Below, piece by piece: positions 1 through 8,207 of a stretch of 64,000 nt of DNA. Every line of letters starts with the position of its first letter. Position 1 is the stretch's first letter. Below the pieces are notes generated by a model. The model saw only the letters and a program-made list of their open reading frames with translations, was not told where the DNA came from and ran no database searches. Made by a program: the position numbers and the translations under genes. Origin of the DNA: Labedella gwakjiensis (lineage in GTDB: Bacteria; Actinomycetota; Actinomycetes; Actinomycetales; Microbacteriaceae); the NCBI RefSeq assembly GCF_003014675.1, contig NZ_PYAU01000001.1, forward strand, positions 1,984,001-2,048,000. Direction: 5' to 3'.

Positions 1-214
1 CGCGCTGCTCGGAGATCACCGTCGACCAGCGCTTCGTGTAATCGCTCGCCCCGGTGCCGAGGGTGTACGAGTCGCCGTAAAACGCGACGACCGGACCGTC
101 CCCCTCCGGAACCGCCGTGCTCTCGGCGCTCGGTGCGGTCGAGCAGGCGGCGAGGGACCCGCCGAGCACGAGGGCGCCGACGGCTGCGATGGTGTGACGG
201 ATGCGGCGGCTCAT
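1..214 (-). CDS. SGNH/GDSL-type hydrolase lipoprotein, partial
   Basis: Only the first 71 residues lie in the window; the gene runs off the left edge. The start is an ATG at 214 on the minus strand. The N-terminus is a lipoprotein signal peptide with lipobox LAAC, so the protein is probably anchored to the outer face of the membrane. The mature part soon shows VAFYGDSYTLGTGAS, which matches block I of SGNH hydrolases (GDS with the nucleophilic serine). The substrate cannot be told. It follows the acyltransferase-3 gene on the same strand after about 68 bp. Acyltransferase-3 and SGNH proteins often act together in acetylating extracytoplasmic glycans, but that link is inferred here. Confidence 0.8.
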   Translation of the reverse strand, partial: MSRRIRHTIAAVGALVLGGSLAACSTAPSAESTAVPEGDGPVVAFYGDSYTLGTGASDYTKRWSTVISEQR

Positions 215-281
215 ACCTGATCGTTCCATGCCCGGCGTTCGGAACGGCCGCCCGGGCGGATGTCGCCGCTCCGCCGTCCGG

Positions 282-1301
282 TCAGGCGACGGTCCGCTGT
301 CGCCGCGCCGGCCAGGAGTACAGGGCCGATACGATGCGCGACCGGTGCGAGAGCCATGCCATGGCCCACGGCACGGCCAGACCGAGGACGAGCAGGACGA
401 TCACCATCAGAGTGCTCTGGTCGAGTCCGACGCGGCCGAGGATGTGGACGGAGAGGGTCACGACGATCCAGTGCGTCGTGTAGTACACGATCGAGTCGCG
501 ACCCATGGCGGCGAGGCCGCGGCCGACAACGGTGGTGGCGACCCATCCGCCGAGCGGCACGGCGACCAGGACGAGCCCGACGACACCGACAGCGGCCACG
601 AGGTCGTAGCGCAGACCGGGCAGCTGCGTCGATGCGACGGCCGTGCCGACGGCGGCGAGGGCGGCGATCACGAAGACGACCGGGCGCCTCGCGAGACCCT
701 CGAAGCGAACCCTGTACCGTGCGGCGACGTCGCCGAGGAAGAAGAAGGCCAGGAGGAAGGTGACACGGGTCCACCCGTCGCCGTCATTCAGGAGCATGCT
801 CGCGATGAGCAGGAGCGGGATCGCCGCGGTGCGCACGACGGCCGGAACGACGAGGGCCACCACGTAGAAGGCGAGCAGGTACGCCAGGTACCACGTGTAG
901 GTGGTGGGGGAGAGGACGAGCTCCACGAGCCGCTCGGGGCCGTAGTTGCCGTCTCCCGCGACGGAGCTGCCGAACCACAGGAAACCGACGATGACGGCCG
1001 TCCAGACGAGCCACGGCCACCCGATGTGCCGGAGCTTCCCGACGAGATACTGGCGAGGGGGCTTCTTGAGCGATCGGGCCAGGAGCAGACCCGAGCAGAA
1101 CATGAGGGTGGGGATGCGGAACGGCGCGAGCGCGTCGTTCAGCACCACGGCCCACGTCGGTGCGTCGACGTCGGCGACCTTGAGTGCGATGACGACGTGA
1201 TAGAACACGACGAGCAGGACGGCGAGGCCGCGCGTCACGTCGACCCATCGCAGCCGATCTCCGGTCCTCGCCGAGCCGCTCTCGGTGAGCGGGGCGGTCA
1301 T
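282..1301 (-). CDS. Acyltransferase-3 family membrane protein
   Basis: 339-residue polytopic membrane protein. The N-terminus has the family signature: LRWVDVTRGLAVLLVVFYH, with the RG pair and the His at the end of the first membrane helix. About ten hydrophobic segments follow. Acyltransferase-3 proteins move acyl groups, usually acetyl, from the cytoplasm onto sugars, peptidoglycan or teichoic acids. The substrate cannot be read from sequence. The SGNH lipoprotein lies just downstream on the same strand, so the two may form an operon. A 14-bp AT-rich palindrome lies about 100 bp upstream of the start and is a candidate operator. Confidence 0.85.
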   Translation of the reverse strand: MTAPLTESGSARTGDRLRWVDVTRGLAVLLVVFYHVVIALKVADVDAPTWAVVLNDALAPFRIPTLMFCSGLLLARSLKKPPRQYLVGKLRHIGWPWLVWTAVIVGFLWFGSSVAGDGNYGPERLVELVLSPTTYTWYLAYLLAFYVVALVVPAVVRTAAIPLLLIASMLLNDGDGWTRVTFLLAFFFLGDVAARYRVRFEGLARRPVVFVIAALAAVGTAVASTQLPGLRYDLVAAVGVVGLVLVAVPLGGWVATTVVGRGLAAMGRDSIVYYTTHWIVVTLSVHILGRVGLDQSTLMVIVLLVLGLAVPWAMAWLSHRSRIVSALYSWPARRQRTVA

Positions 1302-1404
1302 GCAGACACGGTTCCGGCGTTCGGGCGCGCGGAACGGACGACGGGGACGGCGGGGCGGGGGCGGCCGACGTCTTCTCCGTGGACGGGATCGGTCATGCGG
1401 CTGA

Positions 1405-1418
1405 CGATATCAATATCG
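1405..1418. promoter_or_regulatory. AT-rich palindrome upstream of the acyltransferase gene
   Basis: CGATAT-CA-ATATCG is a near-perfect dyad in a GC-rich intergenic region between two divergent genes. This makes it a candidate repressor site for the acyltransferase or pheA promoter. No regulator can be named. Confidence 0.35.
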
Positions 1419-1487
1419 ATGCCCGCGTGGGCGCGTTCTGGTCAGAGGGGTGGACGACGGCGTGAGGTGGTCGTCGGGGGTAGTGGT

Positions 1488-1493
1488 TAGGCT
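1488..1493 (+). promoter_or_regulatory. -10 element of a leaderless pheA promoter
   Basis: TAGGCT lies exactly 6 nt before the ATG at 1500, leaving no room for a ribosome binding site. The mRNA should therefore start at or next to the start codon. The same layout recurs at several genes in this window. Confidence 0.5.
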
Positions 1494-1499
1494 TCCCCT

Positions 1500-2504
1500 A
1501 TGTCGACAGCCCCAGCGCCCGAACCCCGTCGTTACAGCTATCTGGGGCCGCGCGGGACGTTCACGGAGGCCGCGCTCGCTCAGGTCGAGGAGGCGCGCGG
1601 CCAGGAGTGGCGGTCGGTCAACAACGTGGGCGAGGCGCTCGACGACGTGGTGAGCGGGCGCAGCACCGCGGCGATGATCGCGATCGAGAACTCGATCGAG
1701 GGGGGCGTCTCCGTCGCGCAGGACGCGCTGTCGACCATGCCGGGTCTGCGGATCATCGGCGAGTACCTCGTTCACGTGGGCTTCGTCCTCGTCGTACGCC
1801 CGGGGACGCGGCTCGAGGACGTCCGGGTCGTCACGGCTCACCCGGTGGCCTATGCGCAGTGCCGCGGTTGGCTCGACCGCGCCTTGCCCGGCCACGCCCA
1901 CATCCCTGCGTCGAGCAACGTGCAGGCCGCCGCGAGCCTGCTCGAGAACGAGCTCGCGGACGCGGCTGTCGCGCCCCCCACGATCGTCGACCACTACGCG
2001 CTCGAGACGGTCGCCACCGGCATCATCGACAACCCCAACGCCGTCACGCGCTTCGTGCTCGTCTCCACCACCCGGGAGCTCCCGCGCCCCACGGGCGCCG
2101 ACAAGACGAGCCTCGTCGCCGAGCTGCCGGTCGACCGTGCGGGAGCCCTCCTCGAACTCCTGGAGCAGTTCTCCACGCGCGGCGTCAACATGAGCCTCCT
2201 CGAGTCGCGTCCCATCGGCGACGAGCTCGGGCGGTACCGGTTCATCATCGATGCCGATGGGCACATCCTCGATGAACGCGTGGCCGACGCCATGCTCGGC
2301 GTCCGCCGTTTCAGCCCGAGCGTCGTCTTCCTCGGCTCCTACCCCCGGGCCGACGGCGTGCGTGTGAGCTTCGACCCGCGCTACGACGACGACGTGTTCA
2401 TCGATGCCCGCGACTGGTTGCGCGCGATCGTGAGCGGGGAACCCGACGTGCCTCCGCGCCTCGGCTCGACCCCGCAGGGCGCGTCGAACCCGGCCGCCTC
2501 GTAG
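1500..2504 (+). CDS. pheA: Prephenate dehydratase
   Basis: Converts prephenate to phenylpyruvate in phenylalanine synthesis; cytoplasmic. The 334 residues begin with YSYLGPRGTFTEAAL, the typical prephenate dehydratase N-terminus. The periplasmic-binding-protein-like catalytic domain spans about residues 10-190 and includes the substrate motif NAVTRFVLV (the TRF motif). A C-terminal ACT domain at about 205-285 carries LLESRPIG, the ESRP motif that binds phenylalanine for feedback inhibition. There is no fused chorismate mutase, as is usual in actinobacteria. The ATG at 1500 follows a -10 element by 6 nt (leaderless). A small membrane-protein gene starts 39 bp downstream. Confidence 0.96.
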   Translation: MSTAPAPEPRRYSYLGPRGTFTEAALAQVEEARGQEWRSVNNVGEALDDVVSGRSTAAMIAIENSIEGGVSVAQDALSTMPGLRIIGEYLVHVGFVLVVRPGTRLEDVRVVTAHPVAYAQCRGWLDRALPGHAHIPASSNVQAAASLLENELADAAVAPPTIVDHYALETVATGIIDNPNAVTRFVLVSTTRELPRPTGADKTSLVAELPVDRAGALLELLEQFSTRGVNMSLLESRPIGDELGRYRFIIDADGHILDERVADAMLGVRRFSPSVVFLGSYPRADGVRVSFDPRYDDDVFIDARDWLRAIVSGEPDVPPRLGSTPQGASNPAAS

Positions 2505-2543
2505 TCGGCGCCGAACGAGACACGTAGGAAGAGAGGAAGGCCC

Positions 2544-3275
2544 ATGGCAGAGTCGCAGGACCTCGACCCCCGGCACGACCCGATCTACCAGCGCGGCTAC
2601 GACCCCGCCGTGCACGGCGGTGGCCGCCCCCCGAGCGAACCGGACAGCCGACGCTCGCGCGCGCGGCGTGCCGTGGACGATGAGCTCTTCGCCCCGCCGG
2701 GCGCCACGCGTCGCGAGCGAGCGGAGCATGCACCGGAACGGCGTCCCGAGCCGGCCCCGGACACGGCACGGGCGCCCCAGCGGATCGAGCCGCCCGCGTG
2801 GTCGCCCTTCGCCGAGCTCGTCGACGAGTCGCCGGGCGACGAGGACGGGACCGACGGCCAGACCGTCGTCGTGACGGCCGGGAACGACGCGTCGACGACG
2901 CGTGTCGAGGATGAGCGCGCCGCGTCCATCCCGCCGTGGAAGAACCCGTACCTCCTGGGCCTCGTCATCGGCGGGGCCGTGCTCGCGCTCGTCGGCTTCC
3001 AGATGTTCCGCGCCGCCCTCGAGACGATCTACGTCGACTTCGCGCAGAGCGGCGTGATCTACGGGGAGACGTCGGGTACGGAGGACACACCCGACCCGAC
3101 GGCCGAACTCGTTTCCATGCAGATCGGGTGGTCGATCGGCCCGCTGCTGTTCATCCTCGGCATCGCGGCCATCCTCGCCGTCCTCGTGTTCGTCGCCGTG
3201 CGGTGGCGCCCCGCGGCGAAGGCGCCGGTGCGGCCGGACGGCGAGCCGGACGGACGCGGACCGGACGAGCGATGA
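2544..3275 (+). CDS. Membrane protein with disordered N-terminus, function unknown
   Basis: 243 residues. The first ~130 are rich in Pro, Arg, Glu and Asp and probably disordered and cytoplasmic. Two membrane helices follow (about 138-157 and 192-218), with a short loop between them that contains YGETSGTEDTPDPTAE. A good ribosome binding site (GAGAGGAAGG) precedes the ATG. The stop overlaps the next start as ATGA, so the two are translationally coupled. I do not recognise the family. The loop and second helix faintly resemble the two membrane proteins that follow, which suggests a related set. Confidence 0.75.
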   Translation: MAESQDLDPRHDPIYQRGYDPAVHGGGRPPSEPDSRRSRARRAVDDELFAPPGATRRERAEHAPERRPEPAPDTARAPQRIEPPAWSPFAELVDESPGDEDGTDGQTVVVTAGNDASTTRVEDERAASIPPWKNPYLLGLVIGGAVLALVGFQMFRAALETIYVDFAQSGVIYGETSGTEDTPDPTAELVSMQIGWSIGPLLFILGIAAILAVLVFVAVRWRPAAKAPVRPDGEPDGRGPDER

Positions 3276-3718
3276 TCCGGGTTCGGCGTCGCCTCCTCCT
3301 CGCGCTCGGGGCGCTCGCGGTGCTGCTCATGGTGGGCGGCTCGGCTCTCGTCGTGGTGGACGCGAACGCGCGCATGGCCGCGGCTGCGCAGGCGGTCACC
3401 GACGTCGCCGACTTCTACGAGGAGGAGCAGGGATACGATGTGGGCCCGCGGGCGCCCATGCTGCGGACCCTGCTCGCGGACTCCCTCGCGAACGACGGGC
3501 CGATGCCTGCGGCTTTCACCCAGGGCGGGGACGACTACGTGAACGTGAGCTACGGGGCGTTCGGCGGCATCTTCTCGATCATTCCGCTGCAGCGGCCGTG
3601 GGCTCCGCGCATGCTCGTCATCCCGATCGCGGCCGGTGGTGTGCTCCTCATGACCGTCCTCCTCATCGGTGCGGCCGGGTGGACTCCGCGACGGCGTTCG
3701 GTGCCGGGAACGGAATGA
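3272..3718 (+). CDS. Small membrane protein, first of a tandem paralogous pair
   Basis: 148 residues, starting at the ATG inside the ATGA overlap with the preceding gene; longer in-frame extensions upstream would lie inside that gene. It has an N-terminal membrane helix (about 8-29), an extracytoplasmic segment of about 75 residues with VNVSYGAF, and a C-terminal helix introduced by RPWAPRML and ended by GWTPRRR. The same layout and motifs recur in the next gene. Function unknown. Two-helix topology with a small outside domain would suit an envelope or accessory role. Confidence 0.72.
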   Translation: MIRVRRRLLLALGALAVLLMVGGSALVVVDANARMAAAAQAVTDVADFYEEEQGYDVGPRAPMLRTLLADSLANDGPMPAAFTQGGDDYVNVSYGAFGGIFSIIPLQRPWAPRMLVIPIAAGGVLLMTVLLIGAAGWTPRRRSVPGTE

Positions 3719-4197
3719 ACCGCCTCCGCCCGTTGGCGGTCGGGATCGTCGTGGCCGCCCTGGTTCTGGGCGGCATCGCGATCGTGCTGCTCGACGCCCG
3801 AGCGCGCGTCGCCGTGGCGTACGAGCAGGCCGACCGGGTCGCAGCCACCCAGAGCGTGGCAGCGGACTACACGCGGAACTTCTGGAGCCAGCCGCACATC
3901 GTCCGGGACGCGGTGACGGAATCGCTCATGTACGACGCGATGCCGGTGTTCGTCATCACCGGGAGCGAGGCGAGCGTGTCCGTGGGCTACGGAGCGTTCC
4001 GTACCGGGAACGTCTTCCCCACCCCGCTCGTGCCGTGGTCACCGCGTATGGTGACGGCGCCGCTCGCCATGGGCGGCGCGCTGGCGATCACCGTCACGCT
4101 CGTCGCCGCCTCGCGCTGGTCGCCGCGCCGCCCCCGCATCGCCGTTACGCGCGGTCGTGCAGGGTCACGTGGTAGCCGTCCGGGTCGGCGAACGTGA
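3715..4197 (+). CDS. Small membrane protein, second of a tandem paralogous pair
   Basis: 160 residues, ATGA-coupled to the gene before. It has an N-terminal helix, an outside segment with VSVGYGAF, then VPWSPRMV and a second helix ending in RWSPRRP. These match VNVSYGAF, RPWAPRML and GWTPRRR of the upstream gene, so the two arose by duplication. The last ~17 codons run into the 3' end of the convergent glyoxalase-type gene, an overlap of about 50 bp. Function unknown. Confidence 0.7.
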   Translation: MNRLRPLAVGIVVAALVLGGIAIVLLDARARVAVAYEQADRVAATQSVAADYTRNFWSQPHIVRDAVTESLMYDAMPVFVITGSEASVSVGYGAFRTGNVFPTPLVPWSPRMVTAPLAMGGALAITVTLVAASRWSPRRPRIAVTRGRAGSRGSRPGRRT

Positions 4198-4513
4198 AGG
4201 TGCGGCCGAACGGACCGTCGATGGGCTCCGACACGATGGTGTGACCGTCGGCCGCGAGTGCGTCGTGGATCGCCTGCACGTCGGTGGCGTGCAGCCAGAT
4301 CGCCGCGCCGATACCGGGCTGAGGCGTGGACGCGATGTCCGTGCCTGGCACGATGTCGCGCAACGCGAAGGCGATCGGCGTCGTCGTGAAGACCACGGCG
4401 TGGGGAGGGCCGGCGGGGGAGCGCACGAGTCCGAGGTACTTCTCGTAGAACGCCTGCGAGGCATCGAGATCGGAGGTCTGGAGGGAGATGAAGTCGGGTC
4501 CGGTGACCGGCAT
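4145..4513 (-). CDS. VOC-family (glyoxalase/bleomycin-resistance-like) protein
   Basis: 122 residues with the beta-alpha-beta-beta-beta repeats of the vicinal oxygen chelate fold: DFISLQTSDLDASQAFYEKYLG at the N-terminus and RTFTFADPDGYHVTLHD at the C-terminus. The family includes metal-dependent dioxygenases, isomerases and antibiotic-binding proteins; the substrate cannot be assigned. A ribosome binding site (GAAAGGA) precedes the ATG. It is divergent from a MarR gene, with two palindromic operators in the 62-bp space between, so it is probably the main target of that regulator. Confidence 0.88.
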   Translation of the reverse strand: MPVTGPDFISLQTSDLDASQAFYEKYLGLVRSPAGPPHAVVFTTTPIAFALRDIVPGTDIASTPQPGIGAAIWLHATDVQAIHDALAADGHTIVSEPIDGPFGRTFTFADPDGYHVTLHDRA

Positions 4514-4531
4514 GTCGAGAGTCCTTTCGTC

Positions 4532-4549
4532 GTGTCAGTTTTCTGACAC
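4532..4549. promoter_or_regulatory. MarR operator 1
   Basis: GTGTCAG-TTTT-CTGACAC: perfect 7-bp arms with a 4-nt spacer. It lies just upstream of the VOC gene and shares its TGTCAG/CTGACA core with operator 2, whose centre is 28 bp away. Confidence 0.8.
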
Positions 4550-4559
4550 GGATCAATCT

Positions 4560-4577
4560 ATGTCAGAATACTGACAT
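4560..4577. promoter_or_regulatory. MarR operator 2, overlapping the marR start codon
   Basis: ATGTCAG-AATA-CTGACAT: perfect 7-bp arms with a 4-nt spacer. The right arm includes the first two bases of the marR ATG, so a bound dimer would block its own promoter and start site. Confidence 0.8.
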
Positions 4578-5070
4578 GAGTCAAGACGGCGCGGGAATCG
4601 ATCTGGAGACGTCGCTCGGATACCTCCTGAAGGAGGCGTCGAGCGCCCTCCGCGTCGCGATGGAGGCGGCGCTGCGTCCGCTCGGCATGACCGTGACGCA
4701 CTACTCGTGCCTCGAACTGCTGTCCCAGCGGCCAGGGCTGTCGAACTCCGAGCTCGCGCGCGGGGCCTTCGTGACGCGCCAGTCGATGAACGTCTTGCTG
4801 CAGGCGCTCGAGCGGGACGGCTACGTGACGAGACCGGAGGAGGCGCGCGTCGGGAAGGTGCTGCCCACACGGCTCACCCCGCTCGGCCGTCAGCGGCTCG
4901 AGGTGGCGACGGCGGCCGTCCGAGCCGTCGAACTCCGGATGCTGCGCGGCATGACGCCGGATCAGCAGGCTCAGGCCTTCGACGCGCTCCGCAGCATGGT
5001 CCGCTCCCTGCGGGGCGACGAGCCCGAGGTCGGTGAGCCCGAGGTCAGCGAGCCCGAGGTCAGCGAGTAG
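4576..5070 (+). CDS. MarR-family transcriptional regulator
   Basis: 164 residues with a central winged helix: LGMTVTHYSCLELL, the recognition region SNSELARGAFVTRQSMNVLL, then the wing DGYVTRPEE and VLPTRLTPLGR. The C-terminus carries a short acidic repeat ([14 protein letters not shown]). The start ATG lies inside operator 2 and no ribosome binding site is visible, so the mRNA may be leaderless. The two operators and the divergent VOC gene point to autorepression plus control of that gene. The inducing ligand is unknown. The 3' end overlaps the convergent lipid-kinase gene by 11 bp. Confidence 0.9.
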   Translation: MSQDGAGIDLETSLGYLLKEASSALRVAMEAALRPLGMTVTHYSCLELLSQRPGLSNSELARGAFVTRQSMNVLLQALERDGYVTRPEEARVGKVLPTRLTPLGRQRLEVATAAVRAVELRMLRGMTPDQQAQAFDALRSMVRSLRGDEPEVGEPEVSEPEVSE

Positions 5071-6079
5071 CGATCCGATGGGGCGCCCGTGCGGTGACCG
5101 GCGCCGGGACACGGACGCCGAGAGCGCCCGGCCGTGTCGTGAAGCGGACGGAGCGGCCCATGCCAAAGTCATCGCCGTCGAGCTCGACCTCGTTCGGTTC
5201 GTCGAGCGACAGGAGCACGCCGGAGCTCCGCAGGTAGGTGATCGTCTTCGACTGGACGCCGCGCGCTCTCGCCTTGATGATCTGGCGTCCGATGCTCGAT
5301 CTCTTGAGCGCGCGGTTCTGCCACGTGACCTTGCGCCACACCTGCACCCATCCCCAGAGGCCCTTCGGCTGGAGGACGGCGATGTCGAGGAGACCGTCGT
5401 CGACACTCGCGTCCGGGAGGAGTTCGATCCCGCCGGGCAGGAGCCCGCAGTTGCCCACGATGACGGTGGAGACGTGGGCGCTGTGCTCGTGTCGCCCCTC
5501 GAGGCGATACCGGACGCGGAACGGCTGCGACGTGGGGATCGCGCGGAGGCCGGCGTCCACGTAGGCGAGCCAGCCGACGGCCTTCTTGAGAGCGGGGTTC
5601 GTGCTCGCCATGATGCGCGCGTCGATGCCGACGCCCGCCATCACGAGGAAGCCGTGGGTGTCGACGGAACCGTCCTTCCGCTCAATGCGGACCTCGCCGA
5701 TGTCGATGTTCCGCGTCGTCCCGGTGAATGCGTGGGTGACGCTGTGGGACACGTCCGACAGTGCCAGGTCGAGGTTCCGGGCTAGGAGGTTGCCGGTTCC
5801 CGATGGCAGGATCGCGAGCGGCACCCCGGTGCCCGCGAGCGCCTCGGCGACCGAGCGCACGGTGCCGTCGCCGCCGGCGGCGAAGACCATCGACGCGCCG
5901 TCGGCCACGAGCGCGGCCGTGACCCCGGCGCCCGGGTCCTCGATGCTCGTCTCCACCCAGCGCGTGTCGCCCCACCCCTCGGCGACGGCTGCGAGCTCCA
6001 CGATCGGACGGAGCGCATCGACGTCGATCTTCACGGGGTTGTAGACGACCGCGGCCCATCTCGACTCCGCAGCTCCCAT
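5060..6079 (-). CDS. Diacylglycerol/lipid kinase family protein
   Basis: 339 residues with the diacylglycerol-kinase catalytic domain: the nucleotide loop AAGGDGTVR near residue 70 and the second motif [13 protein letters not shown] near 92, followed by the C-terminal beta-sandwich domain with VELDGDDFG. Proteins of this type phosphorylate diacylglycerol, sphingosine-like or other lipids at the membrane, or occasionally other substrates, so the exact lipid is open. The gene is divergent from serS with 35 bp between the starts. Confidence 0.9.
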   Translation of the reverse strand: MGAAESRWAAVVYNPVKIDVDALRPIVELAAVAEGWGDTRWVETSIEDPGAGVTAALVADGASMVFAAGGDGTVRSVAEALAGTGVPLAILPSGTGNLLARNLDLALSDVSHSVTHAFTGTTRNIDIGEVRIERKDGSVDTHGFLVMAGVGIDARIMASTNPALKKAVGWLAYVDAGLRAIPTSQPFRVRYRLEGRHEHSAHVSTVIVGNCGLLPGGIELLPDASVDDGLLDIAVLQPKGLWGWVQVWRKVTWQNRALKRSSIGRQIIKARARGVQSKTITYLRSSGVLLSLDEPNEVELDGDDFGMGRSVRFTTRPGALGVRVPAPVTARAPHRIATR

Positions 6080-6101
6080 GGGGACAACCTACCCCGCCGC
6101 A

Positions 6102-6107
6102 TAGACT
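6102..6107 (+). promoter_or_regulatory. -10 element of a leaderless serS promoter
   Basis: TAGACT lies 7 nt before the GTG at 6115, with no ribosome binding site between, so a leaderless serS mRNA is likely. Confidence 0.5.
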
Positions 6108-6114
6108 GGACCCT

Positions 6115-7380
6115 GTGATCGATCCCGTACTCCTCCGTGAGAATCCCGACCTCGTCCGCCGCTCACAGGAGGCACGTGGTGCCTCCGTCGAGGCCGTCTC
6201 CTCGGCCCTCGAGGCCGACTCCGCGAAGCGCGCGGCGATCACCCGCTTCGAGACGCTCCGCGCCGAGCAGAACGCGCACGGTAAGCGCGTCGCCCAGGCT
6301 CCCAAGGAGGAGAAGGCCGAGCTCGTCGCTCAGGCCAAGGGTCTCTCTGAGCAGGTCAAGGCCGCGCAGCAGGAGCAGAACGAGGCCGATGCCCGTTTCG
6401 CCGAGGCGATGAAGCAGATCCAGAACATCGTCATCGACGGCGTCCCGCCGGGCGGGGAGGACGACTTCGTCACGCTCCGCGAGGTCGGGGACCGGCCCAC
6501 GTTCGACTTCGAGCCCCGCGACCACCTCGAGATCGGCGAGATCCTCGATGCGATCGACATGACGCGCGGCACCAAGGTGTCGGGTGCGCGCTTCTACTTC
6601 CTCAAGGGAATCGGTGCGCGCCTCGAGTTGGCCCTCATGAACCTCGCGCTCGACCGTGCGCTCGAGGCGGGCTTCATCCCTCTCATCACGCCCACCCTCG
6701 TGAAGCCCGAGATCATGGAGGGCACCGGATTCCTCGGCGCCCACGCCGACGAGATCTACTACCTGCCAGACGACGAGCTGTACCTCACGGGCACGAGCGA
6801 GGTCGCGCTCGCCGGCTACCACGCCGACGAGATCCTCGACCTGGAGAAGGGTGCGCTCCGCTACGCCGGCTGGTCGACGTGCTACCGGCGCGAGGCCGGT
6901 TCGTACGGCAAGGACACCCGCGGCATCATCCGCGTGCACCAGTTCAACAAGCTCGAGATGTTCGTCCACACGACCCCGGAGGACGCGGAGGCCGAGCACG
7001 AGCGCCTCCTCGGGTACCAGGAGCGCATGATGACGGACCTCGGCCTGTCGTACCGCGTGATCGACACGGCGGCCGGCGATCTCGGGTCGAGCGCAGCGCG
7101 CAAGTTCGACGTGGAGGCCTGGGTCCCCACACAGGACGCGTACCGCGAGCTCACGTCCACGTCCAACTGCACCACGTTCCAGGCGCGTCGCCTCGGCATC
7201 CGCTTCCGCGGCGAGGAGGGGAGGACGAGTCCCGTCGCCACGCTCAACGGCACGCTCGCCACCACCCGTTGGCTCGTCGCGATCCTCGAGACTCACCAGC
7301 AGGAGGACGGTTCCGTCGTCATCCCCGAGGTGCTCCGCCCGTACCTGGGCGGCCTCGAGGTCGCGGTGCCCGCCCGATGA
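6115..7380 (+). CDS. serS: Seryl-tRNA synthetase
   Basis: Charges tRNA-Ser; cytoplasmic. The 421 residues match the usual bacterial length. The N-terminal coiled-coil tRNA-binding arm (about 25-100) has the expected heptad-like Glu/Lys/Ala pattern. The class II core carries motif 2 ([20 protein letters not shown]) and motif 3 ([17 protein letters not shown]), plus the serine-binding [13 protein letters not shown]. The GTG start fits both the length and the leaderless promoter. The stop overlaps the next start as ATGA, so it is coupled to the HAD hydrolase gene. Two tRNA-Ser genes lie 7-10 kb away. Confidence 0.97.
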   Translation: MIDPVLLRENPDLVRRSQEARGASVEAVSSALEADSAKRAAITRFETLRAEQNAHGKRVAQAPKEEKAELVAQAKGLSEQVKAAQQEQNEADARFAEAMKQIQNIVIDGVPPGGEDDFVTLREVGDRPTFDFEPRDHLEIGEILDAIDMTRGTKVSGARFYFLKGIGARLELALMNLALDRALEAGFIPLITPTLVKPEIMEGTGFLGAHADEIYYLPDDELYLTGTSEVALAGYHADEILDLEKGALRYAGWSTCYRREAGSYGKDTRGIIRVHQFNKLEMFVHTTPEDAEAEHERLLGYQERMMTDLGLSYRVIDTAAGDLGSSAARKFDVEAWVPTQDAYRELTSTSNCTTFQARRLGIRFRGEEGRTSPVATLNGTLATTRWLVAILETHQQEDGSVVIPEVLRPYLGGLEVAVPAR

Positions 7381-8189
7381 GCGGGGAGACGCGGCTCGTC
7401 GCCCTCGACGTGGACGGCACGGTTCTCGGCGAGGACGGTTCGCTCGCCGACGAGGTGCGCGACGCCGTCCGCGCGGCGGCGACCGGCGGCGACATCGTGA
7501 CTCTCGCGACCGGGCGCAGCTGGGACTCCACGCACCCCGTGCTCGAGATGCTCGGCCTCGAGCCCGAGTACGTCGTGTGCGCGAACGGCGCGCTCGTGAT
7601 GAAGCGCGACGCGGCCGAGGAGTCCGGCTACAGGCGCCACCTCATCGAGACCTTCGACGCCCGTCCCGTGCTCGAGACCATCCACGCGAGCCTCGACGAC
7701 GGCCGCTACATGGTGGAGCTGCCGGACGGCTTCCGGAAGTACACCGAGGGCATGGTCGACTGGACCCTCGACAACGCCGAGAAGGTGCCGTTCGAGCGGT
7801 TGTACGACGAGCCGGTCATGCGTGTCGTCGTCGTGTCGCCCGGCCAGGACGAGCAGGAGTTCCTCGAGAGCGTCGAGCGGATGGGGCTGCACCAGGTGGC
7901 GTACTCGATCGGGTGGACGGCGTGGCTCGACATCGCGCCGCAAGGCGTGAACAAGTCGACGGCGCTCGAGCACGTGCGCGAGGCTCTCGACATTCCGAGC
8001 GATCGAGTGCTCGTCGCGGGTGACGGTCGCAACGACATCGAGATGTTCGAGTGGGCCGTCGCCGGCGGGGGCACCGCGGTGGCGATGGGACAGGCGCCCG
8101 ACGAGGTGCTCGCGGCGGCGAACACCCGCACGGCGCCCATCACGGAGAACGGGCTCGCCTTCGCGCTGCGCGAGCACCTCGCCCGCTGA
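7377..8189 (+). CDS. HAD-superfamily (Cof-type) phosphatase
   Basis: 270 residues, starting at the ATG of the ATGA overlap with serS. HAD motif I is [12 protein letters not shown] near the N-terminus, with the nucleophile Asp; motif IV is [17 protein letters not shown] near residue 220. The intervening cap of about 100 residues is of the Cof (IIB) type. Enzymes of this subgroup dephosphorylate sugar phosphates, nucleotides or flavin precursors; the substrate is not evident. Coupling to serS suggests cotranscription rather than a shared pathway. Confidence 0.9.
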   Translation: MSGETRLVALDVDGTVLGEDGSLADEVRDAVRAAATGGDIVTLATGRSWDSTHPVLEMLGLEPEYVVCANGALVMKRDAAEESGYRRHLIETFDARPVLETIHASLDDGRYMVELPDGFRKYTEGMVDWTLDNAEKVPFERLYDEPVMRVVVVSPGQDEQEFLESVERMGLHQVAYSIGWTAWLDIAPQGVNKSTALEHVREALDIPSDRVLVAGDGRNDIEMFEWAVAGGGTAVAMGQAPDEVLAAANTRTAPITENGLAFALREHLAR

Positions 8190-8207
8190 TCGGTATCGCC
8201 CCGTTCG

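Noticed and set aside
1298-1396. 32-codon frame whose TGA overlaps the acyltransferase ATG
   Set aside because: The ATGA overlap is tempting, but the peptide is Pro/Arg-rich, has no ribosome binding site and no recognisable character.
201-1490. Open frame of 429 codons on the plus strand
   Set aside because: Antisense to the acyltransferase gene. Composition is that of a shadow frame, and it covers a real promoter region.
6080-6114. T-box or other leader for serS
   Set aside because: Only 35 bp separate the divergent starts, too short for a leader RNA.
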